Assembly (NCBI GenBank): GCA_026418215.1
Contig: JAOABT010000406.1
Coordinates: 1 to 16,166 of the forward strand
Direction of reading: 5' to 3'
Length of the DNA stretch: 16,166 nt
From: Clostridia bacterium
GTDB taxonomy: Bacteria > Bacillota > Clostridia > DSM-8532
Made by a program: the position numbers and the translations under genes. Positions 7,742-16,166 of the stretch are shown here, one piece after another. The notes beneath the pieces were generated by a model. It was not told the origin of the DNA, searched no databases, and saw only the letters and a list, made by a program, of their open reading frames with translations. Positions within the stretch are counted from its first letter, which is position 1. Every line of letters starts with the position of its first letter.

Positions 7742-8741
7742 TATTCTCCTCCTTCACAGGCGCAGGCGGATCTTTTTTATAGATCTTGTTAAGAGCCTTT
7801 TGCTGGATAAACGTCAGAATATTTTGAATAAACCAATAGAAAGACAAACCACTGGGTGTTGTCAAACCAATCCAGAGCGTCATCAAGGGGCTGATCCAGA
7901 GCATGCTCTTGTTGGCGCAGCCTTGATTCATGCTGGCTTTGTCCTTCTTGTTATTGGTCGGCTGCGGTTTAGGCATCAAGAACAATGAGGTGAGATAAGT
8001 GGTTGCAACCGCCAAAAGAAGCAAGAGCAGGGGAGGCACATTTGTTGCAGGATCGGTTGTGAGCTTTTTGAAATCAAGCGTCGGCGGAATACCGAAATTG
8101 AAGACACCAAACATCTTTAACCGGAAATTCTTTAAAACGTCCCGCTGTTGGTCACTAAGATAAGCATTAGAGGCCAGAAGCTCTGGCTTCCTATTCATTT
8201 CATCCATGAGCTTGATTTCGATATAGTAATCCTTTTGAGAGAATTTTTTATAGGCCTCTGTGGGATCGTTTTTGATTTGATCAAAGACTTTGGTGCCGCC
8301 TATAATATTAGGATCAAGAGTTCCATTTTGAACCGACACGATAGCCATTTCTCCAACAGCCTTGGCCGGTATTTCAAGCATATAGGACATGGGCATTCTG
8401 ATAACATAGAATAAGGCGATGATGATCGGCATTTGAATGAGAAGCGGCAGGCATCCGGAGGCGGGGTTGTACCCTTTTTCCTGATAGAACTTCATGGTTT
8501 CTTCATTCAGCTTTTCTCTATCGTTCTTATAGCGTTCCTGAATTCTGGCAAGCTCGGGCTGAAGCTCCTGCATTTTTTGCGAGGACTTCATCTGCTTGGT
8601 GGTTAGTGGCAAAAGAATAAGTCGATAGACCAAGGTAAAAAAGATAATTGAAAGAGCATAGTTGTGAAAACCGATGGTATTATAAATAAAATACATCAGT
8701 TTTCCGAATAACAAGCCGATTGCGCTTAATATTCCTCCCAT
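7710..8741 (-). CDS. yidC: Membrane protein insertase YidC (Oxa1 family)
   Basis: YidC inserts and folds membrane proteins, alone or with SecYEG. The protein is 343 residues with no signal peptide or lipobox cysteine, unlike Bacillus SpoIIIJ and as in many Clostridia. An N-terminal amphipathic helix (about 4-22) leads to TM1 (about 28-47) carrying the groove arginine Arg40, then a charged cytoplasmic hairpin (about 48-92). TM2 is at about 97-117. A long predicted external loop (about 118-228) precedes a strongly hydrophobic TM3 (PPLLLLLLAVATTYL), and the C-terminal membrane segments contain SGLSFYWFIQNILTFIQQ. A basic tail ends the protein. ATG 8741 has GGAGGA five bases upstream. The loop is longer than in the Bacillus proteins I know. 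Confidence 0.93.
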   Translation of the reverse strand: MGGILSAIGLLFGKLMYFIYNTIGFHNYALSIIFFTLVYRLILLPLTTKQMKSSQKMQELQPELARIQERYKNDREKLNEETMKFYQEKGYNPASGCLPLLIQMPIIIALFYVIRMPMSYMLEIPAKAVGEMAIVSVQNGTLDPNIIGGTKVFDQIKNDPTEAYKKFSQKDYYIEIKLMDEMNRKPELLASNAYLSDQQRDVLKNFRLKMFGVFNFGIPPTLDFKKLTTDPATNVPPLLLLLLAVATTYLTSLFLMPKPQPTNNKKDKASMNQGCANKSMLWISPLMTLWIGLTTPSGLSFYWFIQNILTFIQQKALNKIYKKDPPAPVKEENSVAKVNNKRS

Positions 8742-8758
8742 TGTTTTCCTCCGGTTAA

Positions 8759-8974
8759 TTATTTCACAGGATCATAGCCGCCGGGATGAAAAGGATGACA
8801 CCGAAGGATACGCTTAACCGCCATGGCACCGCCTTTGAAGGCACCATAACGCTGTACGGCCTCGAGTGCGTATTGGGAACAAGTGGGATAGAATCTGCAT
8901 GAGGGCTTGCCTTTGAGAGGGGATATGAATTTTCTATAAAACTTGATCAATAAGATCAACGGTTGTTTTAACAT
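8759..8974 (-). CDS. yidD: Membrane protein insertion efficiency factor YidD
   Basis: YidD is a small membrane-associated protein that assists YidC-dependent insertion. The 71-residue product starts with an amphipathic or hydrophobic helix ([18 protein letters not shown]) and carries the family core [15 protein letters not shown] and [16 protein letters not shown], with conserved cysteines 26, 32 and 59. The start overlaps the end of rnpA by seven bases and the stop is 17 bases before yidC, the standard arrangement rnpA-yidD-yidC. Confidence 0.95.
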   Translation of the reverse strand: MLKQPLILLIKFYRKFISPLKGKPSCRFYPTCSQYALEAVQRYGAFKGGAMAVKRILRCHPFHPGGYDPVK

Positions 8975-9318
8975 TCCTTTTCCCTATCTAAAACATCCAT
9001 CTTATGGAGAAGATATCTTAATTCTTTCCCAATAATCTCTGCATTCGCAGTGTCTTCTGCTTTTCTCGCAACAATAACCAAATCAATGCCCCTGATCAAC
9101 CGATCACTCAGATATCTCAAATTCTCCCGAATCAACCGTCTCATACGATTTCGAGTGATGGCATTACCAACTTTTTTGCTTGTGGTAATGCCAACTCTCG
9201 TCTTCTCAAAACGGTTGGGGAGAACATAAATGACCAGAAAGGCGGAAGCAGAGTATTTTCCCTTGCTATAAACCCTTTGAAACTCATTATTTTTTGTTAG
9301 TACAGGCAGTTTACTCAT
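8968..9318 (-). CDS. rnpA: Ribonuclease P protein component
   Basis: RnpA is the protein cofactor of RNase P; it helps the catalytic RNA bind precursor tRNAs and trims their 5' leaders. The product is 116 residues, normal for the family. It shows the N-terminal [10 protein letters not shown] segment, [13 protein letters not shown] and the RNR signature helix [12 protein letters not shown] (about 54-65). ATG 9318 fits homologues, but only a weak purine stretch precedes it, so translation may depend on coupling to rpmH, whose stop lies 54 bases upstream. A hairpin (9353-9374) sits between the two genes. Confidence 0.94.
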   Translation of the reverse strand: MSKLPVLTKNNEFQRVYSKGKYSASAFLVIYVLPNRFEKTRVGITTSKKVGNAITRNRMRRLIRENLRYLSDRLIRGIDLVIVARKAEDTANAEIIGKELRYLLHKMDVLDREKEC

Positions 9319-9352
9319 TCGTCAACTTTTTACAAAAACTGCGCATAAAAGA

Positions 9353-9374
9353 AAAGACCAAATTAATGGTCTTT
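9353..9374 (-). promoter_or_regulatory. Hairpin between rpmH and rnpA (attenuator or processing site)
   Basis: On the minus strand AAAGACC and GGTCTTT form a 7-base-pair stem with an eight-base loop, starting inside the rpmH stop codon and followed by TCTTTTATG. The stem is AT-rich and the T stretch interrupted, so it is a weak terminator at best. Partial termination here would lower rnpA relative to rpmH. Confidence 0.45.
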
Positions 9375-9507
9375 ATGCAGTTAATGTCTTTCTGCCCTTC
9401 AGTCTTCTTCTTCTTAATACTTTTCTGCCATTTGCGGTCTTCATTCTTTTTCTGAAGCCGTGTTCCTTTTTACGCTGCCTCTTTTTGGGCTGGTAGGTAC
9501 GAATCAT
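9373..9507 (-). CDS. rpmH: 50S ribosomal protein L34
   Basis: L34 is a small, highly basic protein of the large ribosomal subunit. Minus-strand translation from ATG 9507 gives 44 residues beginning [18 protein letters not shown] and ending in [13 protein letters not shown], the full family length and pattern. A near-perfect ribosome binding site GGAGGTG lies at 9521-9515, seven bases from the start. It is the first gene of the leftward operon and is divergent from dnaA, the standard layout at bacterial origins. Confidence 0.98.
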   Translation of the reverse strand: MIRTYQPKKRQRKKEHGFRKRMKTANGRKVLRRRRLKGRKTLTA

Positions 9508-9581
9508 TTATGAACACCTCCATTCAATCGCTTTTCCTATGGATATTACATCAATTTCTACATATAAGGACACCAGCAAAT

Positions 9582-9611
9582 ATTATATAACGTAACCTTG
9601 CTGGAAGTCAA
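9582..9611 (-). promoter_or_regulatory. rpmH operon promoter (sigma-A type)
   Basis: On the minus strand TTGACT (9611-9606) is followed after 18 bases by a consensus TATAAT (9587-9582). Transcription would start near 9575 and give a leader of about 70 bases before rpmH. The -35 element lies within 25 bases of the dnaA promoter, so the two divergent promoters could affect each other. Confidence 0.82.
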
Positions 9612-9633
9612 GAAAAACTCTGGTATGAATGTG

Positions 9634-9662
9634 TTGAAACACCGTATGAAGTTTGATATATT
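9634..9662 (+). promoter_or_regulatory. dnaA promoter (sigma-A type)
   Basis: TTGAAA (9634-9639), a 17-base spacer, and TATATT (9657-9662). Initiation near 9669 leaves a leader of about 30 bases before ATG 9700. This placement excludes the upstream in-frame start codons at 9598 and 9628. A loose DnaA-box-like sequence (GTTTCAACA on the minus strand, 9640-9632) overlaps the -35 and could allow autoregulation, but it matches the consensus poorly. Confidence 0.72.
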
Positions 9663-9699
9663 TAAAGGTACGGCAGGAAAGCAAATGGAGGAATTTCTA

Positions 9700-11028
9700 A
9701 TGGCATCTGGTTTAAGGGAAATATGGGACGAGGTCATGAAGCTACTGGAGACCGAAATGACCAGTGTAAGCTTCAGTACCTGGATAGAACCCATTGTTCC
9801 CGTTTCCATTGAAAAGAATACGATCATTTTGGAAGTTCCGTCGGAATTTAACCTCGGCATTATTAAATCGCGCTATAAGGATTTGTTGCAGAACGCAGTC
9901 AAAATTGTGACGCGTCGCGATCTTGAAATAGAACTCTGTGTCAAATCAGCTGAATCAAAGTTCCGTAAGGAAGTCCCCGTTGAAGAAAACGCGCCCATTT
10001 TGTCAATTCTGAATCCAAAATATACCTTTAGTACCTTTGTAAAGGGTAATGGCAACCAATTGGCTCATGCAGCTGCGCTTGCAGTTGCCGAATCTCCGGC
10101 CAGCGCTTATAATCCTCTATTTATATATGGAGGCGTCGGGCTTGGCAAAACCCACTTGATGCATGCCATCGGTCATTACGTTATCGAGCAGAACCCAAAC
10201 GCCAAGGTGCTTTATACTTCATCTGAAAAATTTACCAACGAGCTCATTAACGCCATTAAGGACGACCGTAATGAGGAATTCAGAAACAAATACCGCAATA
10301 TTGACGTTCTTCTCATAGACGATATTCAGTTTATCGGCGGCAAGGAACGTACGCAAGAGGAGTTTTTCCACACCTTCAATGCTCTTTATGAGGCTAACAA
10401 ACAGATTGTGCTTTCAAGCGATAAGCCGCCTAAGGAAATTCTTACGCTTGAAGAGAGGCTTCGCTCGCGCTTCGAGTGGGGTTTAATCGCCGATATCCAG
10501 GCTCCCGATACCGAGACGCGTATAGCAATCCTTCGCAAAAAGTCTCAGCTTGAACGCTACGACATTCCTAGTGAGGTTCTTGTCTATATTGCTGATAACA
10601 TTGAATCCAACATCCGTGAGCTGGAAGGTGCTTTAAACCGTGTCATAGCCTATGCATCACTGACCGGAAGCCCTATTACGCTGGAGCTGGCTCAGGATTG
10701 CCTCAAGCAGATCCTCGCGGGTATCACTGTCGCAAACATCAATCATAATACCATCATGAAGGTAGTTTCGAGATATTACGATATTACACCCGATCAACTT
10801 ACTACTCAGAAAAGATCTAGGGATATTTCTTATCCACGGCAGGTCGCCATGTTCTTATGCCGCGAGCTTACCGGGATGTCGCTTCCAAGAATCGGTCAGG
10901 TGTTTGGTGGAAGGGACCACACGACGGTTATGCACGCCTGTGACAAGATACAGGAAGAGATGGACAAAAATGCGGATTTGCGACGCGCTATCACAGAAAT
11001 GAAGCGAAATATAACAGGAAAGCAATAA
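9700..11028 (+). CDS. dnaA: Chromosomal replication initiator DnaA
   Basis: DnaA is the AAA+ ATPase that binds DnaA boxes, opens oriC and recruits the replicative helicase. From ATG 9700 the product is 442 residues (B. subtilis 446). Domain I (about 1-80, LREIWDEVMKLLE...FSTWI) is followed by a very short linker. Domain III carries Walker A GGVGLGKT (144-151), Walker B LLIDDIQF (Asp207, Asp208) and sensor 2 NIRELEGALNRV. Domain IV ends with the box-binding signature FGGRDHTTVMHA. The start is chosen because GGAGGA lies seven bases upstream and the dnaA promoter sits at 9634-9662; ATG 9685 is possible. It is followed by oriC and dnaN. Confidence 0.97.
   Translation: MASGLREIWDEVMKLLETEMTSVSFSTWIEPIVPVSIEKNTIILEVPSEFNLGIIKSRYKDLLQNAVKIVTRRDLEIELCVKSAESKFRKEVPVEENAPILSILNPKYTFSTFVKGNGNQLAHAAALAVAESPASAYNPLFIYGGVGLGKTHLMHAIGHYVIEQNPNAKVLYTSSEKFTNELINAIKDDRNEEFRNKYRNIDVLLIDDIQFIGGKERTQEEFFHTFNALYEANKQIVLSSDKPPKEILTLEERLRSRFEWGLIADIQAPDTETRIAILRKKSQLERYDIPSEVLVYIADNIESNIRELEGALNRVIAYASLTGSPITLELAQDCLKQILAGITVANINHNTIMKVVSRYYDITPDQLTTQKRSRDISYPRQVAMFLCRELTGMSLPRIGQVFGGRDHTTVMHACDKIQEEMDKNADLRRAITEMKRNITGKQ
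10830..10838 (+). promoter_or_regulatory. DnaA-box-like site inside dnaA
   Basis: TTATCCACG matches TTATCCACA at eight of nine positions. It lies in the domain IV coding region, encoding part of S-Y-P-R, so coding constraint may explain it. It could be a weak accessory box. Confidence 0.3.
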
Positions 11029-11043
11029 TACTCCCCAGAAAGC

Positions 11044-11052
11044 TGTGGATAT
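11044..11052 (-). promoter_or_regulatory. DnaA box (ATATCCACA)
   Basis: The minus strand reads ATATCCACA, eight of nine to consensus. A second partial copy, TGTGGAAGA, follows at 11052-11060. It lies 16 bases past the dnaA stop and points opposite to the other boxes. Confidence 0.65.
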
Positions 11053-11089
11053 GTGGAAGAGAAAATGGTGTAGAAAAATGTCAAAAATC

Positions 11090-11098
11090 TTAACCACA
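11090..11098 (+). promoter_or_regulatory. DnaA box (TTAACCACA)
   Basis: Eight of nine to TTATCCACA; the mismatch is T to A at position 4. It has the same orientation as the boxes nearer dnaN. Confidence 0.6.
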
Positions 11099-11121
11099 GA
11101 ATGAAGGAAAAAATGTGAACT

Positions 11122-11130
11122 TTATCAACA
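11122..11130 (+). promoter_or_regulatory. DnaA box (TTATCAACA)
   Basis: Eight of nine to TTATCCACA with A in place of C at position 6. It is 12 bases before the next box, about one helical turn, so the two would face the same side of the DNA. Confidence 0.65.
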
Positions 11131-11133
11131 GTA

Positions 11134-11162
11134 TTGTCAACAGTCGAAATACAGGCTATAAC
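11134..11162 (+). promoter_or_regulatory. dnaN promoter overlapping a DnaA box
   Basis: TTGTCA (11134-11139), a 17-base spacer, and TATAAC (11157-11162). The -35 hexamer is also the first six bases of the box-like sequence TTGTCAACA (11134-11142). DnaA bound here would cover the -35 and could repress the dnaN-gyrB operon. Initiation near 11169 puts the unwinding element inside the leader of the dnaN transcript. Confidence 0.65.
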
Positions 11163-11176
11163 AAGGTTTGACATGG

Positions 11177-11210
11177 TTTTCAACAGAATTCACAGGCCTT
11201 ATTACTATTA
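11177..11210 (+). promoter_or_regulatory. Basal unwinding system: two DnaA boxes, GC step, DnaA-trios
   Basis: TTTTCAACA (11177-11185) and GAATTCACA (11186-11194) are adjacent box-like nonamers, followed by GGCC (11195-11198) and TTA TTA CTA TTA (11199-11210). The complementary strand reads 3'-AAT AAT GAT AAT-5', matching the DnaA-trio pattern 3'-(G/A)AT-5' described in B. subtilis, on which DnaA builds a filament on single-stranded DNA. Order and polarity match that model, with unwinding directed toward dnaN. The second nonamer is only six of nine to consensus. Confidence 0.7.
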
Positions 11211-11256
11211 CGGCTAAGCTTAAAAGATAAAGAAGAAGAAAACGGAGGCTAAGGAA

Positions 11257-12357
11257 ATGAAGGCAATCATCCTCAAGCAAAACCTGCTGGATGCCATTAA
11301 TGTTGTGCAGAAGGCAGTTATGGCTAAAGCAACCTTACCGATTCTTGAAGGTATATATGTTGAAGCAACGGATATTCTTAAACTCGTGGGCAATTGCTTT
11401 GATCTCGGTATTGAATATACTGTTGAAGCAGACATCAAGGAAAAAGGCTCTGTTGTAATCAATGCCAAAATGTTCGGAGAAATCATTCGACGTCTTCCTG
11501 ATGCCCCAGTTTCTATTGAGGTCTTAGACGGAAGCAAGGTCCGTATTGAATGCCTTAATTCCTATTTTGAAATCAAGGGCATGGAGGGTGACACTTATCC
11601 TTTGCCACCTGCTTATCAGGATGAAATGTCCATTACAATTCCAGAAGCTTCATTAAGAGATCTGCTTCGTCAAACCATATTTGCAGTGGGAACCGACGAA
11701 AACAGAAAGATTATGACGGGTGCTTTACTTGAGGCTGATAACGGTGAAATTCGAATTGCTGCATTAGATGGATTCAGGATGGCTGTCAGCCACTCTTTTA
11801 TTAAAGAGGATGTTAAGTTTAAAGTCGTTATACCTGGAAAGAATATGAATGAAATTCTACGCGTGCTGGATACCTCAAGCGATCCTATAACCGTTTCGTT
11901 ATCGGGCAGCCTTGTTTCCTTTGTCCTAAAGAATTGCAGAATCGTTTCAAAGGTATTAGACGGCGAATTTATGAATTATAAAAGCTATATACCTGCTCAA
12001 TTTGAAACGGTTATTAATGCCTCTACGAAAGAGCTCATTGAGAGTCTTGAACGTGCCTCTCTGATTACAAGTGACGACAAGCGCTACCCTGTGAGGTTCA
12101 ATATCAGTGACGATACCTTGATGGTGTCCTCTACAGCTGAAATTGGTCTTTCTAAAGAGCAGATTAAGATTCAAAACAGCGGTGCAAATCTTCAAATAGG
12201 CTTTAACCCTCGTTACTTTATAGATGCTCTTAAGGTCATCACCGACGAAACCATTAAGATTTCCTTTACATCTTCTATTGGACCTTGCATTATAACCGCG
12301 GCGGAGCATGAACGCTACCTATATCTTATCCTTCCTGTAAGAATCAAGAACGCATAA
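11257..12357 (+). CDS. dnaN: DNA polymerase III beta sliding clamp
   Basis: DnaN is the ring-shaped processivity clamp that holds polymerase III and other replication and repair proteins on DNA. The 366-residue product has the family length and its three repeated clamp domains. It starts MKAIILKQNLLDAINVVQKAV, includes TLPILEGIYVEA in domain 1 and DGFRMAVS in domain 2, and ends YLILPVRIKNA, the conserved C-terminal strand next to the peptide-binding pocket. ATG 11257 is preceded by GGAGG eight bases upstream, with AAGGAA closer. It is the first gene of the rightward operon, and yaaA starts ten bases past its stop. Confidence 0.97.
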   Translation: MKAIILKQNLLDAINVVQKAVMAKATLPILEGIYVEATDILKLVGNCFDLGIEYTVEADIKEKGSVVINAKMFGEIIRRLPDAPVSIEVLDGSKVRIECLNSYFEIKGMEGDTYPLPPAYQDEMSITIPEASLRDLLRQTIFAVGTDENRKIMTGALLEADNGEIRIAALDGFRMAVSHSFIKEDVKFKVVIPGKNMNEILRVLDTSSDPITVSLSGSLVSFVLKNCRIVSKVLDGEFMNYKSYIPAQFETVINASTKELIESLERASLITSDDKRYPVRFNISDDTLMVSSTAEIGLSKEQIKIQNSGANLQIGFNPRYFIDALKVITDETIKISFTSSIGPCIITAAEHERYLYLILPVRIKNA

Positions 12358-12367
12358 AGGGGATAAT

Positions 12368-12592
12368 ATGAAAACTGTCACTATCACCACTGAATATATC
12401 AAGCTGGATCAATTTATGAAGCTCGCAAATATCGTAAGCTCCGGTGGAGAGGCAAGGTTCTTTATTGAAGATAACTCTATTCTTGTCAATGGAGAGGACG
12501 AGAAGAGAAGAGGAAAAAAACTCCGTCATGGTGATAGTATACAGGTTAACGGAATAGATTACGCCATTAAACAAGCTGGTGCAGATAAGTGA
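12368..12592 (+). CDS. yaaA: S4-domain RNA-binding protein YaaA
   Basis: This small protein is found between dnaN and recF in most Firmicutes. The 74 residues form little more than one S4 RNA-binding domain: IKLDQFMKLANIVSSGGEA, then FIEDNSILVNGE and RRGKKLRHGDSIQVNG. Its precise role is unsettled; a part in ribosome assembly has been proposed for homologues. AAGGGG lies three to four bases before ATG 12368. Its stop overlaps the recF start (GTGA), indicating coupled translation. It is unrelated to E. coli YaaA. Confidence 0.92.
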   Translation: MKTVTITTEYIKLDQFMKLANIVSSGGEARFFIEDNSILVNGEDEKRRGKKLRHGDSIQVNGIDYAIKQAGADK

Positions 12593-13686
12593 ATATAAAA
12601 AAACTGGAGCTTCAACATTTCAGAAATTACGACTGTGCCTCTATCTCATTTGGGAGTGGAATCAATATTCTCTATGGGAAAAATGCTCAGGGTAAAACCA
12701 ATGTTCTTGAAGCTCTTTTTCTTTCAGCAACCGGAAAGTCACATCGTACCAATGCCTATCAGGACCTTGTTCAAAATAATTATTCCGGTTTTGAGCTATG
12801 CCTGGAAGCACAATGTGAAGAACGAGAGAATCAGATAAAAATAAGATATTCAAAAGAAAAGGGTAGAAGCATCGAGATCAATGACATCAAGCGTGACAAA
12901 ATTTCCGATATCCTGGGTACGCTCAATATGATCTTATTCTCACCTGAAACCCTGGAGGTCATTAAAGGCTCCCCTCAAATAAGAAGGAGATTTCTCGACA
13001 TTCTGCTCTGTCAAACCAGCAGACAATACCTTCATGATCTGCAGCAATACAATCAGATAATAAAAAATAAATCCCTTGCTTTACGAAAGGGAAAACAAGA
13101 AAAGAAATACGAGGAGATTATTCCTATATGGAACGATAGTCTAGCGAAGTACGGCTCAAGAATATCCCTTGTAAGAAAGACTGCGGTTGATAAACTTAAT
13201 CTTGCCATGAAACGAGAGATTAACCAGATTACCAATGGTATTGAAACTTCTGAGCTCCATTACAAATCATATACTGATGGTAGCAATTTTGAAGAGGCCT
13301 TAAAAGAAAAGCTCATAACAGGTCTTTCAAAAGAGATGGCCTTAGGTCAATGCTTATATGGACCTCATCGAGATGATGTTGAGATTTATTTAAATGATAT
13401 GAACTCTAGATCATTCTGTTCCCAGGGTCAACAAAGAACACTTGCGTTATCGCTTATAATTGCAGAGCTTCATTACATAGAAGAAATAAAGGGAGAGAAA
13501 CCTGTGCTTCTTCTTGATGATGTCATGTCAGAACTTGATCAAAAGAGGCAGGAATATCTGGTAAATGGTCTATACACAGTACAGACTATTATCACTACAA
13601 CAGACGATCTTCCTTATCAGTCTATTAAAAATAGAGATGTAAAGCGTTTTTACATAGAGGCTGGAAGAGTATTTCATATAAGTTGA
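12589..13686 (+). CDS. recF: DNA replication and repair protein RecF
   Basis: RecF is an SMC-like ATPase that, with RecO and RecR, loads RecA at single-strand gaps and stalled forks. The product is 365 residues (B. subtilis 370). It shows Walker A GKNAQGKTN (30-38), the ABC signature SQGQQR (278-283) and Walker B VLLLDDVMSELD (306-317). The start is GTG 12589, inside GTGA that also ends yaaA; the ribosome binding site is weak, so re-initiation is likely. Its own stop lies inside the -35 element of a promoter for the next genes (13683-13711). Confidence 0.96.
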   Translation: MNIKKLELQHFRNYDCASISFGSGINILYGKNAQGKTNVLEALFLSATGKSHRTNAYQDLVQNNYSGFELCLEAQCEERENQIKIRYSKEKGRSIEINDIKRDKISDILGTLNMILFSPETLEVIKGSPQIRRRFLDILLCQTSRQYLHDLQQYNQIIKNKSLALRKGKQEKKYEEIIPIWNDSLAKYGSRISLVRKTAVDKLNLAMKREINQITNGIETSELHYKSYTDGSNFEEALKEKLITGLSKEMALGQCLYGPHRDDVEIYLNDMNSRSFCSQGQQRTLALSLIIAELHYIEEIKGEKPVLLLDDVMSELDQKRQEYLVNGLYTVQTIITTTDDLPYQSIKNRDVKRFYIEAGRVFHIS

Positions 13687-13711
13687 CCGATGACAAAAAC
13701 TAGACTAAAAT
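13683..13711 (+). promoter_or_regulatory. remB-gyrB promoter at the recF stop codon
   Basis: TTGACC (13683-13688), a 17-base spacer, and TAAAAT (13706-13711). The recF TGA stop (13684-13686) is inside the -35 hexamer. Initiation near 13718 would start only about nine bases before the remB GTG, so a transcript from here would carry almost no leader for remB but a normal one for gyrB. Confidence 0.65.
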
Positions 13712-13726
13712 TGATAGGGTGGTAAC

Positions 13727-15933
<2,207 letters not shown>

Positions 15934-15951
15934 TATAGATGGATTTTATAG

Positions 15952-15988
15952 GAAAAGACCTCATTGAATTAATCAATGGGGCTTTTTC
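15952..15988 (+). terminator. Intrinsic terminator of the dnaN-gyrB operon
   Basis: GAAAAGACCTCATTG (15952-15966) pairs with CAATGGGGCTTTTTC (15974-15988) around a seven-base loop, with two wobble pairs and one mismatch. The 3' arm itself ends in TTTTTC. It lies 18 bases past the gyrB stop and ends the operon before any gyrA. Confidence 0.82.
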
Positions 15989-15996
15989 TATCTGAT

Positions 15997-16015
15997 GTGC
16001 GCGCGCCGGGCGCAC
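15997..16015. repeat. GC-rich hairpin
   Basis: GTGCGC (15997-16002) and GCGCAC (16010-16015) flank GCGCCGG. It is 17 of 19 G+C in an otherwise AT-rich spacer and starts nine bases after the gyrB terminator. No T run follows on the plus strand. Confidence 0.5.
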
Positions 16016-16075
16016 GTTCTAACGGGTGAAATGAATTTATGAACACAGTACCTATTTCGTAAAAATACTGTTTAG

Positions 16076-16104
16076 TTTACAAATGAAGGTAGTGGCAATA
16101 ATTT
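16076..16104 (+). promoter_or_regulatory. Promoter candidate for a gene beyond the window
   Basis: TTTACA (16076-16081), a 17-base spacer, and TAATTT (16099-16104). It suggests a new rightward transcription unit starting just outside the window, which cannot be checked here. Confidence 0.4.
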
Positions 16105-16166
16105 TGTGCACATTTGAAGACCATCCTCAAGTCAGCTTAGCCTAACTAGTCTGTTCCTGATCTGGC

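Larger units (their letters stand above)
11029..11256. other. Origin of replication oriC (dnaA-dnaN intergenic region)
   Basis: This 228-base AT-rich region holds a cluster of DnaA-box-like sequences: TGTGGATAT 11044-11052 (minus-strand box), TTAACCACA 11090-11098, TTATCAACA 11122-11130, TTGTCAACA 11134-11142, TTTTCAACA 11177-11185 and GAATTCACA 11186-11194. Then come GGCC, four DnaA-trios, and a purine-rich AT stretch (about 11219-11247) leading into dnaN. The position corresponds to the B. subtilis incC region, where unwinding occurs. Every gene in the window points away from this region, which supports it as the replication start. I found no equally strong box cluster upstream of dnaA. Confidence 0.88.
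15989..16166. other. Non-coding tail after gyrB
   Basis: I see no gene start in these 178 bases. They hold a GC-rich hairpin (15997-16015), the spaced inverted repeat ACAGTA/TACTGT (16045-16050 and 16066-16071), and a promoter-like pair (16076-16104) pointing out of the window. In most relatives gyrA would begin here. Confidence 0.6.

Noticed and set aside
9598..9699. Longer DnaA start (TTG 9598 or ATG 9628)
   Set aside because: The dnaA promoter (9634-9662) lies inside this extension, the extra residues are not DnaA-like, and ATG 9700 has a good ribosome binding site.
9508..9700. A second origin box cluster upstream of dnaA, as in Bacillus
   Set aside because: Only scattered 6-7 of 9 matches (TTATGAACA 9508-9516, TATGGATAT 9538-9546, GTTTCAACA on the minus strand at 9632-9640), too weak to call a cluster.

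Overview
This window is the replication-origin region of a low-to-moderate GC Gram-positive bacterium, most likely a member of the class Clostridia. The evidence is the classical gene order around oriC, a Noc-type ParB paralogue, a DUF370 (RemB/YaaB) gene between recF and gyrB, a YidC with no lipoprotein signal peptide, and clostridial-looking RpmH, MnmG and GyrB sequences. No rRNA, tRNA, CRISPR array, insertion sequence or phage gene was found. All genes are transcribed away from the origin, so all lie on the leading strand.

Left arm (minus strand, reading away from oriC): rpmH, rnpA, yidD, yidC and khpB (jag) form one operon ending in a clear intrinsic terminator at about 7045-7081. They make ribosomal protein L34, the RNase P protein, two membrane-insertion factors and an RNA-binding partner. 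Next come mnmE and mnmG (tRNA wobble-uridine modification), an AT-rich 288-base gap, rsmG (16S rRNA methylation), noc (nucleoid occlusion) with its own terminator, a 350-base leader, and the first 411 codons of gyrA, cut by the window edge.

Centre: a compact divergent promoter region (9508-9699) fires rpmH leftward and dnaA rightward. oriC lies between dnaA and dnaN (11029-11256). It has about six DnaA-box-like sites and, nearest dnaN, an arrangement matching the basal unwinding system: two boxes, a GGCC step, then four DnaA-trios.

Right arm (plus strand): dnaN, yaaA (S4 domain), recF, remB and gyrB, apparently an operon with an extra promoter at the recF stop codon, closed by a terminator at 15952-15988. 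The last 178 bases hold no gene; they contain a GC-rich hairpin and a promoter-like pair pointing out of the window.

The gene content is ordinary housekeeping and I see no new biological system. The most unusual large-scale point is that gyrA does not follow gyrB. It lies on the opposite side of oriC, directly downstream of noc. This is the arrangement expected from an inversion of the whole origin segment with breakpoints at gyrB|gyrA and noc|soj. Other points worth a look are the DnaA-trio element, DnaA boxes with a shared off-consensus base, and natural residues at the quinolone-determining positions of both gyrase subunits.
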